A stretch of 42,442 bases of DNA, taken from UBA9647 sp049522195 (GTDB taxonomy: Bacteria; Bacteroidota; Ignavibacteria; UBA10030). Location of the stretch: assembly GCA_049522195.1 (NCBI GenBank), contig JBEKOB010000033.1:1-42442 (forward strand), read 5' to 3'. Positions 33,591 to 42,358 of this stretch are shown here, one piece after another. Every line of letters begins with the position of its first letter. Position 1 is the stretch's first letter. Under the pieces are notes generated by a model. It worked only from the letters and a program-made list of their open reading frames with translations, was not told where the DNA came from and made no database searches. The translations under genes and the position numbers were made by a program.

Positions 33591-33760
33591 CGTCTCACTC
33601 TGGGACGTATGCATTAGAATGAGATTACAATGAAACTGCATTCCTGCCCGAAAACTCCAAAGATCTCGTGTCAATCTGACTGCAATGTCTCACTCTCGAA
33701 AGAAGTGTGCTGTCAATGAAGATTCTCGCTCCAAAATCAATGACAAATCAGAATGAGACG
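33591..33760. promoter_or_regulatory. Four alternating GTCTCAYTCT motifs
   Basis: The gene-free stretch 33469-33947 has GTCTCACTCT at 33592-33601 and 33687-33696, and the reverse form AGAATGAGA[T/C] at 33616-33625 and 33750-33759. They alternate in orientation, forming two inverted pairs (25 and 63 bp apart start to start). They lie 120-290 bp upstream of the secreted protein gene, behind the sigma54-like site, as enhancer-like sites would. The rest of the stretch shows nothing I can support. Confidence 0.4.
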
Positions 33761-33947
33761 ATTCTCGTTATGGCATCTTCCTGGCCTGCATTCGCTGGAT
33801 TGTTTCGAAGTTGCCTTTCGCGCCTATCTCCGCTAGCTTTCCCGGCGTTCTTTTCAAGCTTCGCACCACATGCCGAACTTTTCTGAGATCGGTCACATTT
33901 TCCCCCGTGAAACATGACTTCGTGCGGGTAGACCAGCCATTCCCACC

Positions 33948-34241
33948 ATGACGGATGTCGCCTCCGTGACGGGAGGAGACAGACGATTCAAGTTGGAGGG
34001 GGCATATCCCAATCCATGCAATCCGAGCACTACGATAAGCTATGTGCTTCCGGTTGAGGTGAAGGTCTCCCTGAAGATCTTCGACATCAGTGGTCGACTT
34101 GTCGTGACACTCGTTGATGAACCACAGGCAGCCGGCGCACATTCCATCCGGTGGCATTCGAACGTCCCGAGCGGAACTTATTTCTATGTGCTGTCTGGTG
34201 GCGAGTTCAGCGAAACGAAGAAACTCATAGTTCTGAAGTAA
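33948..34241 (+). pseudogene. Orphan T9SS C-terminal sorting domain (gene remnant)
   Basis: 97 aa frame that is almost wholly a type A T9SS sorting domain: LEGAYPNPCNPSTTISYVLP, then KIFDISGRLVVTLVDE, then GTYFYVLSGGEFSETKKLIVL. Such domains occur only at the C-termini of large exported proteins. Here there is no signal peptide and no cargo domain: an in-frame TGA lies 33 bp upstream at 33915 and no ribosome site precedes the ATG. I read it as the decayed 3' end of a secreted-protein gene. The complete T9SS protein gene follows 100 bp downstream in the same direction. Confidence 0.7.
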
Positions 34242-34341
34242 ACAGCCGCAAGATGATGGAGTTGAACTTGATTGACTAACTCCGTACGTTTTTATGTATG
34301 AATGAGATTGAACTGCCGTGTTGAAATCAGGAAATAAGAAC

Positions 34342-36759
34342 ATGCGTGCGATTGTGACTAAAGTATTGATGGTTGCATTGTGGCTCGTGCCTTTTTGCCT
34401 CTTCGCTCAGGATCCGCGGGAGGGACCTGGTTACTTCACGGATCCCCGCAGTACGCCGTACGGAACGGTCTGCTCCAACAACTACGCGTCGGCGCTCTAT
34501 CTTGTCGAGAATGGGTCTCTCCAGGAACTGCTCACTGCAGCCGGCTGCGGCAGCTACTACACGCTGTCGTTTGACCGACAGCGGATTGGACTGAAGGTGG
34601 TGGATGAAAATGGATTTCAGACTCCGGCCGTCTACAATCTCTCCACGCGGTGGGTACAGGCGTTGAGCGCCCCGGGTAGGCAGATTGGGCAGGTGAGCTT
34701 TGCAGCCGACGGTCGCGTGGCTTTCACGCGAGGCAATGATTTGGTAATCGTGGCTGGCGGCGTCGAAAGGTCTTATTCGCTGGGAACTTACGCCAATCTG
34801 GCCCCGATATCGCCTGATGGCAGAAGAGTCGCGTTCAACGACAGAGAGGACCAGATTTGGCTTCTGGATCTCGAAACATCAACGAAATCGCTGATCAGTG
34901 ACGGGGCATTGGGATACTTCAATCCCGTTTGGTCTCCCGACGGCATGAAGCTCATGTATTCCAGCCTCAGTGGATTGGTGAAGGTGTATGGTCTCGAGAA
35001 AAACCAAACCTATAATCTGGGGGAGGGAGCTCATGCATCCTGGTCCGAAAACTCCCAGGAGGTCGTCTTCTATCGGAAGGAATTCCAGGGACCTCAACTG
35101 GTGAACACAGACCTCTTCGTTTCAACCTTCGACGGGGCGGAGATTCAAAGGCTGACTTCAACTCCGAATGTGATGGAAATGGATCCATCCTTTGTCGATG
35201 GTGAAAACCGGATTACGTTCCACACATATGATCGGCGAACGATTGGTGAAGTGAGTCTTGTCTCGAAGGGAGTCACCGGTCAACGCGTGACAGCAGGAAG
35301 AGAGACGGTCCTTCCCGGTCCGGAGCAAGTGAACATCAAGCCGATTTTCCTGAAGCCATCGACGCAGAATATCACACAACTTGATATTCCATACGTTCAT
35401 CAAGCGTATGATACGCCTGATTGGTTCAACGGCGATTGGGCGTGTGCACCGACCCAGGCGATCATGCTCCTGGCATACTACAATGTCCTTCCCCCGTGGC
35501 CGACCCGATGTTCAACGCCGACCCTGCACTATAATAATTGGGGGAACTATGTGAGCACCCAGTATCAATTCCGGCAGACGCAGTACATTCAGACGGCGGA
35601 TGACGCGAGCGGCAGGGCAGCCTGGGGCGGCTATGGCTATATGTGGAATGGATCGTACAGTCCGCACACGAGGATGGCTGACTACTTCAGGAACCATGGC
35701 TTCACCGCATCCCAATCCGAAAGTACACCGTACAGCGTCGCCTTCTCGGAGGTTTCGGCCGGACATCCGTTCAGCATGTGCGTGCTATTGACAAGTGCAG
35801 GACATCTCGTGCTTGCCCATGGGATTGGAGCCGAACCGCACACCTTTGTATTTAATGACCCCTGGGGAGACAAGAATAGGGGCTACAAGAATTACTACGG
35901 CAAGAATGCGAGCTACGACTGGCCTGGATACAATAACGGATTTCAGAATCTCACCGAAGTGGCTTGGTGCATCGCTACGCGATATGAACCGGCGGTGGCG
36001 AACGATACGATTGTGGATGATCTGCAATTCGGACATGGGTTTTCGATGACGACGAACACTCCATCGTCGATGAGCTTCTGGCAGGATAGAAACACTGGAT
36101 ATCAGGGGCACGCATGGCACGCATACACCCGATGCGTCGGCCCGGCTGATACCTGCTCCGCGACCTGGTCGCCGGTCATACCGGAGGATGGAAAGTACGA
36201 AGTCAGTGTGTATGTTCCTTCCTTCGCCAATGCCAAGGACGCGCGCTACTCGGTTGTGAATAATGACGGATTAACCTTGAAGTCCATCAATCAGAGCGAG
36301 CATGGTGATTCATGGGTTTCGCTTGGAGTGTATTCCTTCTCCAAGGGGAGCGGAGGATCGGTTCATCTCGGCGACGTAAGCACAACTGCAGGACAAGTGC
36401 TCGGGTTTGACGCGGTTCGTTGGAGCCGCACGTTGAATCCGGCCTTAGCCGTGATGATGTCCCAGGAGACTCCGCGGATGTTTGCTCTCTTTCAGAACTA
36501 TCCGAATCCGTTTAATCCAACGACAGCGATCAGCTATCAGCTTTCATCAGTCAGCGTCGTGACTCTGGGAGTATATGATATGCTTGGAAGGGAAGTTGCC
36601 TCACTCGTCCACGGAGTGCAGGCAGCCGGGATGCAAACTGTCCGATGGAATGCCGTAGATCTTCCGAGCGGTGTCTATTACTATCGTCTCCTGGCGCGGC
36701 CCGTTGCGGGCGAGCAGATTCCTTTCATTGAATCGAGGAAGATGGTTTTAATGAAGTAG
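34342..36759 (+). CDS. T9SS-secreted C39-like peptidase with propeller and golvesin domain
   Basis: 805 aa from ATG 34342 with AGGAAATAAGAAC upstream; a GTG at 34318 is possible. Domain order: signal peptide (VLMVALWLVPFCLFAQ); WD40/TolB-like propeller repeats to about residue 330 (ISPDGRRVAFND, WSPDGMKLMYSS); C39-like cysteine peptidase from about 347 (LDIPYVHQAYDT), with C368 in GDWACAPTQ, His in GHLVLAHGIG and Asp in FNDPWGD; a golvesin-type beta domain (about 560-700, TWSPVIPEDGKYEVSVYVP); and a T9SS type A sorting domain at the C-terminus (FALFQNYPNPFNPTTAISYQ). It is probably a cell-surface or released protease. The substrate is unknown. Confidence 0.88.
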   Translation: MRAIVTKVLMVALWLVPFCLFAQDPREGPGYFTDPRSTPYGTVCSNNYASALYLVENGSLQELLTAAGCGSYYTLSFDRQRIGLKVVDENGFQTPAVYNLSTRWVQALSAPGRQIGQVSFAADGRVAFTRGNDLVIVAGGVERSYSLGTYANLAPISPDGRRVAFNDREDQIWLLDLETSTKSLISDGALGYFNPVWSPDGMKLMYSSLSGLVKVYGLEKNQTYNLGEGAHASWSENSQEVVFYRKEFQGPQLVNTDLFVSTFDGAEIQRLTSTPNVMEMDPSFVDGENRITFHTYDRRTIGEVSLVSKGVTGQRVTAGRETVLPGPEQVNIKPIFLKPSTQNITQLDIPYVHQAYDTPDWFNGDWACAPTQAIMLLAYYNVLPPWPTRCSTPTLHYNNWGNYVSTQYQFRQTQYIQTADDASGRAAWGGYGYMWNGSYSPHTRMADYFRNHGFTASQSESTPYSVAFSEVSAGHPFSMCVLLTSAGHLVLAHGIGAEPHTFVFNDPWGDKNRGYKNYYGKNASYDWPGYNNGFQNLTEVAWCIATRYEPAVANDTIVDDLQFGHGFSMTTNTPSSMSFWQDRNTGYQGHAWHAYTRCVGPADTCSATWSPVIPEDGKYEVSVYVPSFANAKDARYSVVNNDGLTLKSINQSEHGDSWVSLGVYSFSKGSGGSVHLGDVSTTAGQVLGFDAVRWSRTLNPALAVMMSQETPRMFALFQNYPNPFNPTTAISYQLSSVSVVTLGVYDMLGREVASLVHGVQAAGMQTVRWNAVDLPSGVYYYRLLARPVAGEQIPFIESRKMVLMK

Positions 36760-36780
36760 GGCTGTGGCAGCAAACAAAAA

Positions 36781-36922
36781 CAAACTTCATCATTCGACAT
36801 TCGTTATTCGAAATTGGACATTGTCTGGAACAAATAGATTTGTGCCATTGAATATCTGCGCCGAAGGCGCATCCGCCTTTGGCGGACAATATCGAACGCC
36901 CAATAATGAATAATGAAGTTTG
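36781..36922. mobile_element. 142-bp MITE-like element with double hairpin
   Basis: Imperfect 39-bp inverted ends: 36781-36819 (starting CAAACTTCATCATTC) and 36884-36922 (reverse complement starting CAAACTTCATTATTC, 14 of the first 15 matching). Near the inside right end two perfect hairpins stand side by side: TGCGCC-GAA-GGCGCA (36857-36871) and TCCGCC-TTT-GGCGGA (36872-36886). No gene is carried. The element begins 22 bp after the stop codon of the T9SS protein gene. It is of MITE or REP type; its mobilising enzyme is not in the window. Confidence 0.65.
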
Positions 36923-37031
36923 TTGATGCCGCGGAAAGCAGCGTCCCATCGCAACAAAGCCCACAGGCTGACGTAACTTCTTTCATGTGACCAACCTACA
37001 TAACCTATCAATTATCAAGGAGATACAGAAT

Positions 37032-40000
37032 ATGTCCCGTTCACTGGCGCTGTTTCTTCTCCTCTGTTTGATCTCACCTGTCCTGATGGCACAGGTAGAT
37101 GCGAGAATGTTGCAGTATCCCGATGTTTCCCAAGCGCAGATCGTGTTTTCGTACGCCGGTGATCTGTGGGTTGTCCCCAAGGACGGAGGGACAGCTCTGA
37201 AACTCAGTTCTCCCCGCGGCCAGGAACTGTATCCCCATTTCTCGCCTGACGGATCGCAGATTGCCTACAGCGCGAACTACGACGGCAATCTGGAAGTCTA
37301 TACCATTCCCACGATGGGCGGACTCCCCACGCGCGTGACGTATCACGGCATGAGCGATCGCCTTGTCGATTGGTATCCCGACGGGAGTAAGCTCCTTTTT
37401 GTATCATCCATGAATAGCGGACGACAGCGGTACGACCAGTTCTTCAGCGTATCGCCGACTGGCGGGTTGCCGGAGCAGCTTCCTGTTCCGTACGGTGAAA
37501 TGGCATCGCTTTCACCGGATGGAAAGAAGATCGCTTACACTTCGTTGACCCAGGCCTTCAGAACATGGAAGCGATATCGCGGCGGCTGGTCGGCCGACAT
37601 TATCGTCTTCGACCTGGAGAAGAAGACATCGGAAGTCGTCGCCGAGGATCCTGCCAATGATGAATTCCCGATGTGGCACGGAAACACAATCTATTTCCTC
37701 TCCGATCGGGGCGCTGCAGCAAGGTCAAATATCTGGTCATACAACCTGGATACAAAGCAGGTGAAGCAAATCACGAAGTTCACGGAATACGATATCCATT
37801 TCCCGTCGCTCGGACCCTCGGACATCGTTTTCGAAATGGGGGGAAAGCTGTATCTGTTGAATCTCGCGAACGAAACAACCAGGGAAGTCCCGGTCAAGGT
37901 GGTGACCGATGAGATCACGCTTCTTCCGCGAACACAGAATGTCAGCAAATCGATTCAGCACGCCTCGATTGCACCCGACGGCAAGCGGGCGCTCTTCGAG
38001 GCACGCGGCGAAATCTTTTCCGTCCCTTCGGAGTATGGCCCCGTTATCAATCTGACCCGGACTCCGGGCTCCGCTGAGCGATCTCCGGCCTGGTCCCCGG
38101 ACGGAAAATACGCGGCATACTGGAGCGACAAGTCGGGCGAATACGAACTGATGCTTCTTGATCTGACAATGCCGGGATCCGAGAAGAAACTCACATCCTA
38201 TGGCCCTGGATTCCGCTACAGCCTCTACTGGTCGCCCAACAGCAAGATGATTGCCTTCATCGACAACGCGATGAAAATCCAGATATTCGATGTCGAAAAA
38301 GACAAGACTGTTCAGGTGGACAAGCAAATGTATTCCTTCCAGGGCGCGCTCAGCGGGTTTGAGGTCAGCTGGTCCCCTGATAGCCGCTGGCTGGCGTACG
38401 GCCGCGACCTTGAGAACAGAAGCAGCGCGATCTTCCTCTTCGATACAAAAGAAGTGAAGGCCATGCAAGTTACCTCGGGATACTATCAGGACTCGAACCC
38501 ATCGTTCGATCCCGACGGGAAATACCTCTTTTTCCTGACGGGTCGCACGTTGAATCCGATCTACTCCGACGTAGACAATACTTGGATCTATCCGAACATA
38601 ACGAATCTCGCTGCGGCAACGCTTTCGGAGGAAACCCCGTCACCGCTGGGGCCGCGCAATGACTCGACTCTCGTGAAAAAGGAGGAGCCGAAGAAAGAGG
38701 AGCCTAAGGACAAAGACAAAGACAAGGAGAAGGGGAAGAAAGAGGATAAACCGAAGGAGACAAAGGTCACGCTTGCAGGATTTGAGCAGCGAGTTGTGAT
38801 ACTTCCAGCTGCAGCGGGTAACTTCGGAGGCATCCACGCTGTTTCCGGAAAGGTGCTCTTCCATCGGGCGCCCAATACCGGCTCCGCTGATAAGAAAAAG
38901 CCGTTGATGTATTATGATCTCGACAAACGTGAAGAGAAAACTGTGGTGGATGATGTGGACATGTTCAGTGTCAGCGCCGACGGGAAGAAGGTCCTCGTCA
39001 GTAAGTCGGGAAGCTTCTCGATCGTCGACGTCGGGGAGAACCAGAAGCTGGACAAGAAGATGCCGACATCGCAGCTTGAGATGGTTGTCGATCCTAAAGC
39101 GGAGTGGAAACAGATTTTCAACGATGTGTGGCGGTTCGACCGGGATTTCTTCTATGATCCCAACATGCACGGAGTTGACTGGAATAATATGAGGGCGCGC
39201 TACGGCAAGTTGCTCGACAACGCCGTGACCCGGTGGGACGTCAATTTCGTCATCGGCGAACTGATGTCGGAGTTGAATTCGTCCCATACCTATCGTGGCG
39301 GCGGCGACATTGACGATGGCGAGGTCCGTAACTTTGGCTATCTGGGTGTCGACTGGGAGCTTGCGAATGGAGCTTATCGAATCAAGAACATCGTCGCAGA
39401 CGCCCCCTGGGATACGGAGGTTCGTTCTCCGCTTGCACAGCCGGGCGTCAATGTTCATGCGGGGGACTACGTGCTGGCTGTGAATGGCCAGCCAATCGAT
39501 GTGACGAAGGCGCCGTGGGCAGCGTTTTCCGGTCTCGACAACAAAACCATTGAGTTGACGGTCAACTCGAAGCCGTCAATGGATGGAGCTCGCAGAGTCC
39601 TGGTACAGACAATTGCCGATGAAACGCGTCTTCGTCATCTCGCCTGGATCGAGATGAACAGAAAGCGCGTCGACGAAGCGACGAACGGCCGCGTAGGGTA
39701 CATCTATGTGCCGAGCACAGGTACCGACGGTCAGACTGAACTGGTCCGGCAATTCTCAGCGCAATTCACCAAAGAGGGGCTGATTGTCGACGAGCGTTTC
39801 AACAGCGGCGGGCAGATACCTGATCGCTTCATTGAGCTTCTGAACCGGAAGCCTCTTGCTTTCTGGGCTGTCCGTGATGGCAAGAACTGGCAGTGGCCTG
39901 TGTATGCGAACTTTGGGCCAAAGGTTATGCTCATCAACGGGTGGAGCGGATCGGGAGGCGATGCGTTCCCGGACTATTTCCGCAAAGCGGGGTTAGGACC

Positions 40001-40286
40001 TCTCGTGGGAATGCGCACGTGGGGTGGACTGATTGGCATCAGCGGAGCCCCCTCGTTGGTTGATGGCGGGAACATCACTGTGCCGACTTTCCGGATGTAT
40101 AACCCCGACGGAACGTGGTTCAAGGAAGGGCATGGTGTTGACCCCGATGTTGAGGTTAAGGATGATCCAGCACAGCTTGCGAAAGGGATTGATCCTCAGC
40201 TCGAGCGTGGCATACAGGAAGTACTGAAGATGCTGAGTGCAAAGACGTTCGTAGTGCCGAAGCAACCGCCGTACGAGAAGAGATAA
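37032..40286 (+). CDS. Secreted tricorn-like S41 protease
   Basis: 1084 aa from ATG 37032, with AGGAGAT 9 bp upstream; a longer frame to 36987 lacks one. Signal peptide (SLALFLLLCLISPVLMAQ). Two beta-propellers of TolB/tricorn type (HFSPDGSQIAYSA, WSPDGKYAAYWS) cover about 25-540. A highly charged linker rich in KKEEP and KDKDK lies at about 552-575. A C1 domain, a PDZ domain (about 780-835) and the S41 protease core follow. S751-H752 (SSHTYRGGG) match the tricorn Ser-His pair, and S974 (GSGGDAFPD) is the likely nucleophile. It degrades peptides, here outside the cytoplasm. Confidence 0.9.
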   Translation: MSRSLALFLLLCLISPVLMAQVDARMLQYPDVSQAQIVFSYAGDLWVVPKDGGTALKLSSPRGQELYPHFSPDGSQIAYSANYDGNLEVYTIPTMGGLPTRVTYHGMSDRLVDWYPDGSKLLFVSSMNSGRQRYDQFFSVSPTGGLPEQLPVPYGEMASLSPDGKKIAYTSLTQAFRTWKRYRGGWSADIIVFDLEKKTSEVVAEDPANDEFPMWHGNTIYFLSDRGAAARSNIWSYNLDTKQVKQITKFTEYDIHFPSLGPSDIVFEMGGKLYLLNLANETTREVPVKVVTDEITLLPRTQNVSKSIQHASIAPDGKRALFEARGEIFSVPSEYGPVINLTRTPGSAERSPAWSPDGKYAAYWSDKSGEYELMLLDLTMPGSEKKLTSYGPGFRYSLYWSPNSKMIAFIDNAMKIQIFDVEKDKTVQVDKQMYSFQGALSGFEVSWSPDSRWLAYGRDLENRSSAIFLFDTKEVKAMQVTSGYYQDSNPSFDPDGKYLFFLTGRTLNPIYSDVDNTWIYPNITNLAAATLSEETPSPLGPRNDSTLVKKEEPKKEEPKDKDKDKEKGKKEDKPKETKVTLAGFEQRVVILPAAAGNFGGIHAVSGKVLFHRAPNTGSADKKKPLMYYDLDKREEKTVVDDVDMFSVSADGKKVLVSKSGSFSIVDVGENQKLDKKMPTSQLEMVVDPKAEWKQIFNDVWRFDRDFFYDPNMHGVDWNNMRARYGKLLDNAVTRWDVNFVIGELMSELNSSHTYRGGGDIDDGEVRNFGYLGVDWELANGAYRIKNIVADAPWDTEVRSPLAQPGVNVHAGDYVLAVNGQPIDVTKAPWAAFSGLDNKTIELTVNSKPSMDGARRVLVQTIADETRLRHLAWIEMNRKRVDEATNGRVGYIYVPSTGTDGQTELVRQFSAQFTKEGLIVDERFNSGGQIPDRFIELLNRKPLAFWAVRDGKNWQWPVYANFGPKVMLINGWSGSGGDAFPDYFRKAGLGPLVGMRTWGGLIGISGAPSLVDGGNITVPTFRMYNPDGTWFKEGHGVDPDVEVKDDPAQLAKGIDPQLERGIQEVLKMLSAKTFVVPKQPPYEKR

Positions 40287-40296
40287 GCAGCAGACG

Positions 40297-40785
40297 TCAT
40301 CCTTCGGTCGTCCTGAGCGACCTCCGAGTTTCACGTCCAATGCTGATCGTGAGCGGAGCTCACGATCAGCAAAGTTGCATCGGGAGCATCCTCGAACCCT
40401 GAGCGTCGTCGAAGGGTGTTCAGCGTGGTTACATCCTTCGACTGCGGTCGTCCCGACTTGCGTCGGGACTCCCTCCGCTCAGGATGTCATACTCTTCTTA
40501 GAAAATGGTCAAAACAAAACCAAGACACCCTGAGCGGAGCTCATGAGCGTTACCTCCGTGCTAAGTCGAAGGGTGTTCAGAGCTTGTGCATCCTTCGACT
40601 GCGGTCGTCCCGACTTGCGTCGGGACTCCCTCTCCGCCCGCACGACTGAACGACACAGTCGTTCGGGCGGGCGCTCAGGATGTCTCACGGATTGGCTACA
40701 TACCAAGAAGCTGAGACACCCTGAGCGGAGCCTCTAGGCATTGGCGTGTGCGAAGTCGAAGGGTGTTCCGTGTTTGTTCATCGCC
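40297..40785. repeat. Palindromic 'TCGAAGGGTG / CATCCTTCGA' repeat cluster
   Basis: The 540-bp stretch after the protease gene is built from repeated palindromic modules. Two near-identical blocks start with CATCCTTCGACTGCGGTCGT (from 40432 and from 40589) and contain the perfect hairpin GTCCCGAC-TTGC-GTCGGGAC. Three inverse modules begin with ACCCTGAGCG and run to TCGAAGGGTGTTC (about 40395, 40528, 40714). The second block carries an extra 15-bp-stem hairpin (40634-40670) inserted before GCTCAGGATGTC. A perfect 12-bp stem, 5-nt loop hairpin stands at 40342-40370. No gene is supported here. Confidence 0.75.
40342..40370. terminator. Perfect 12-bp hairpin downstream of the tricorn-like gene
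   Basis: GCTGATCGTGAG (40342-40353), loop CGGAG, CTCACGATCAGC (40359-40370). It is 55 bp past the protease stop codon. No T run follows, so it may be a Rho-type or processing structure, or just part of the palindromic repeat cluster, rather than a true intrinsic terminator. Confidence 0.35.
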
Positions 40786-40828
40786 ATCGAGGCTGTCCCC
40801 GCCAGGAAATAATAAGAAAGCTCTCACC

Positions 40829-41242
40829 ATGTCCGCTGATAGTTTCACCAACGAAAAGAAACATCCAGGTGACGGTGATCTGAGGAAGAGATTGGGTCGA
40901 TCGTACAAGCTGTTTGAAGAAACGATCATTTCGCTCCAATTCGAGCACCAGGGAATCGGTTTTGAATGGAAGTTCTCGAAGGCGTCGGGGTGGTATCTGA
41001 TCTGCTTGAAGAAGAAAAGACGCCTCTTCTATTTTCTTCCAAGGGATCGCGATTTCTCTTACAGAATGCTTTTTGGACCCCGGGCTGTCGCGGAGATCAA
41101 GAAGGGTGCGTTTCCAGCCTCTATTGGTGAAATGCTCAAGAGTGCCCAAAAGTATCCGGAAGGGACGCTTTTGGAATTCGACAAAAGCAATTTCGAAGTC
41201 GCAACTGTGCTGAAACTCCTGACAATCAAGATCGCGAACTAA
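40829..41242 (+). CDS. DUF3788-type protein
   Basis: 137 aa from ATG 40829; the frame reaches back to 40748 but that part is repeat-derived sequence. The body fits DUF3788: helical start (DLRKRLGRSYKLFEETI), then FEWKFSKASGWYLICLKKKRRLF, then the FYFLPRDRDFSYRMLFG strand region and a short C-terminal helix. Function is unknown; members are small cytoplasmic proteins often scattered in accessory DNA. It is flanked on both sides by repeat clusters, and its stop is about 10 bp from the next repeat. No clear ribosome site. Confidence 0.7.
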   Translation: MSADSFTNEKKHPGDGDLRKRLGRSYKLFEETIISLQFEHQGIGFEWKFSKASGWYLICLKKKRRLFYFLPRDRDFSYRMLFGPRAVAEIKKGAFPASIGEMLKSAQKYPEGTLLEFDKSNFEVATVLKLLTIKIAN

Positions 41243-41253
41243 TCTAATGGTGA

Positions 41254-41622
41254 ATGATCAACGATCAATTGTCAATTGATAATGAAAAAGCCGTGGTTCC
41301 TTCCGCTCTCAATTATCCATTCTCCATTCACAATTGACAATTTGTATTTCGTTTTGCCAATCAGTTTTGGTTGACTCACCCGGAAGACTTTCTTTCATTG
41401 TAATTTGTGAACGCCCGTTGATCGATTAAGAGCGGTTCCTCCGTTCTCAATTATCCATTCTCCATTCACAATTGACAATTATCATCTTGCTTCTGCCAAT
41501 CAATTCTGATTGACTCGCCGAGAAGTCTTTCTTTCCTTGTCGCCTGTGACGGTTCGCTAATTAGTCGCGAGCAATCCTTCGGTTTCTAATTATCAATTAT
41601 CCATTCACAATTGACAATTATT
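41254..41622. repeat. Direct repeats of about 140 bp upstream of the four-helix-bundle gene
   Basis: The segment starting AATTATCCATTC recurs at 41311, 41449 and (shortened) 41595, spacings of 138 and 146 bp. Each copy starts with a phrase of CAATT/TCAATTG words (CATTCACAATTGACAATT), followed by a weaker, about 70% similar body (GCCAATCA, GGTTGACTC, GACTTTCTTTC). The region opens with GATCAATTGTCAATTGATAA at about 41264. The third copy runs straight into the start codon at 41623. No gene is supported between 41243 and 41622. Confidence 0.75.
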
Positions 41623-41988
41623 ATGGCTAAGGGCGACGATATCCAGGAACGACTTATTCAATTCGGTGTGGAGGTAGTTCAGCTCTGTTCGGGACTTCCA
41701 AGAACTGAGGCAGCCCGTCATCTGGCCGGACAACTACTTCGATGCGGCACCGCGCCCGCCGCGAACTACGGCGAAGCAAGAGGAGCGGAAAGTGCGAAGG
41801 ATTTTGTCCACAAATTGGGGATTGTGCTGAAGGAGCTGAACGAATGCTCGATCTGGCTACGCATGGTTCAAGAAAGCGGCGTTGCGACAATAAGCTGCGT
41901 TGATCCACTTCGCGTTGAGTGTGCGGAGCTTTCGAAAATCATCGCGGTGAGCATTCGCACCGTCAGAGCGAATAATGGTCAATTGTGA
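41623..41988 (+). CDS. Four-helix-bundle protein (23S rRNA IVS/S23 family), second copy
   Basis: 121 aa from ATG 41623; the frame opens at a TTG (41611) inside the repeat. Family motifs: IQFGVEVVQLCSGLPRTEAA, HLAGQLLRCGTAPAANYGEA (matching IGRQLIRSGTSIGANVEEA of the first copy), AKDFVHKLGIVLKELNECSI and a final helix. It is only distantly similar to the protein at 5737-6105, so it was not duplicated recently. The function of this family is not established. Repeats adjoin both ends: direct repeats before it and the 50-bp minisatellite after it. No ribosome-binding site; the start codon directly follows repeat sequence. Confidence 0.85.
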   Translation: MAKGDDIQERLIQFGVEVVQLCSGLPRTEAARHLAGQLLRCGTAPAANYGEARGAESAKDFVHKLGIVLKELNECSIWLRMVQESGVATISCVDPLRVECAELSKIIAVSIRTVRANNGQL

Positions 41989-42008
41989 ACGGTCAACTGA
42001 TAATTGAT

Positions 42009-42358
42009 AACGTCTGTTTATTCAGTTATCCATTAGTCATTCCCAATTGTCAATTGACAACGTCTGTTTGTTCAGTTATTCATTAGTCATTCCCAATTGA
42101 CAATTGATACCGCCATCTTCTTCAATTATCAATTAGTCATTCTCAATCGTCGATTGATAACGTCTGTCTTTCCAATTATCCATTAGTCAATCTCAATCGT
42201 CAATTGATAACGTCTGTCTTTTCGATTATCCATTAGACATTCCCAATTGACAATTGATACCGCCATCTTCTTCAATTATCAATTAGTCATTCTCAATCGT
42301 CAATTGATAACGTCTGTCTTTTCAATTATCAATTAGTCATTGACAATTGACCATTGAC
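42009..42358. repeat. 50-bp minisatellite, seven units
   Basis: Units begin at 42009, 42059, 42109, 42159, 42209, 42259 and 42309: the period is exactly 50 bp throughout. Five units start with AACGTCTGT; the third and sixth start with ACCGCCATCTTC, giving a higher-order period of 150 bp (42109-42158 and 42259-42308 are nearly identical). Each unit contains TTATCAATTAGTCATT and a CAATTGAC/TCAATTGA palindrome. There are no unique spacers, so it is not a CRISPR array. The same CAATTG words occur upstream of the neighbouring gene in inverse arrangement. Confidence 0.9.

Noticed and set aside
34239..34317. Weak hairpin (GGAGTT/AACTCC) followed by a short T run after the orphan sorting domain
   Set aside because: Six-base stem with a long loop; not strong enough to call a terminator.
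33768..34343. 191-aa open frame on the minus strand over the orphan T9SS domain
   Set aside because: It is antisense to a clear sorting domain, has no recognisable motif or ribosome site, and its composition looks like a reverse reading of coding DNA.
38640..39458. 272-aa minus-strand frame inside the tricorn-like gene
   Set aside because: Shadow frame with biased Leu/Phe runs generated by the K/E-rich linker on the coding strand.
42009..42358. Possible CRISPR array
   Set aside because: Units are contiguous with a constant 50-bp period; there are no variable spacers and no cas genes.
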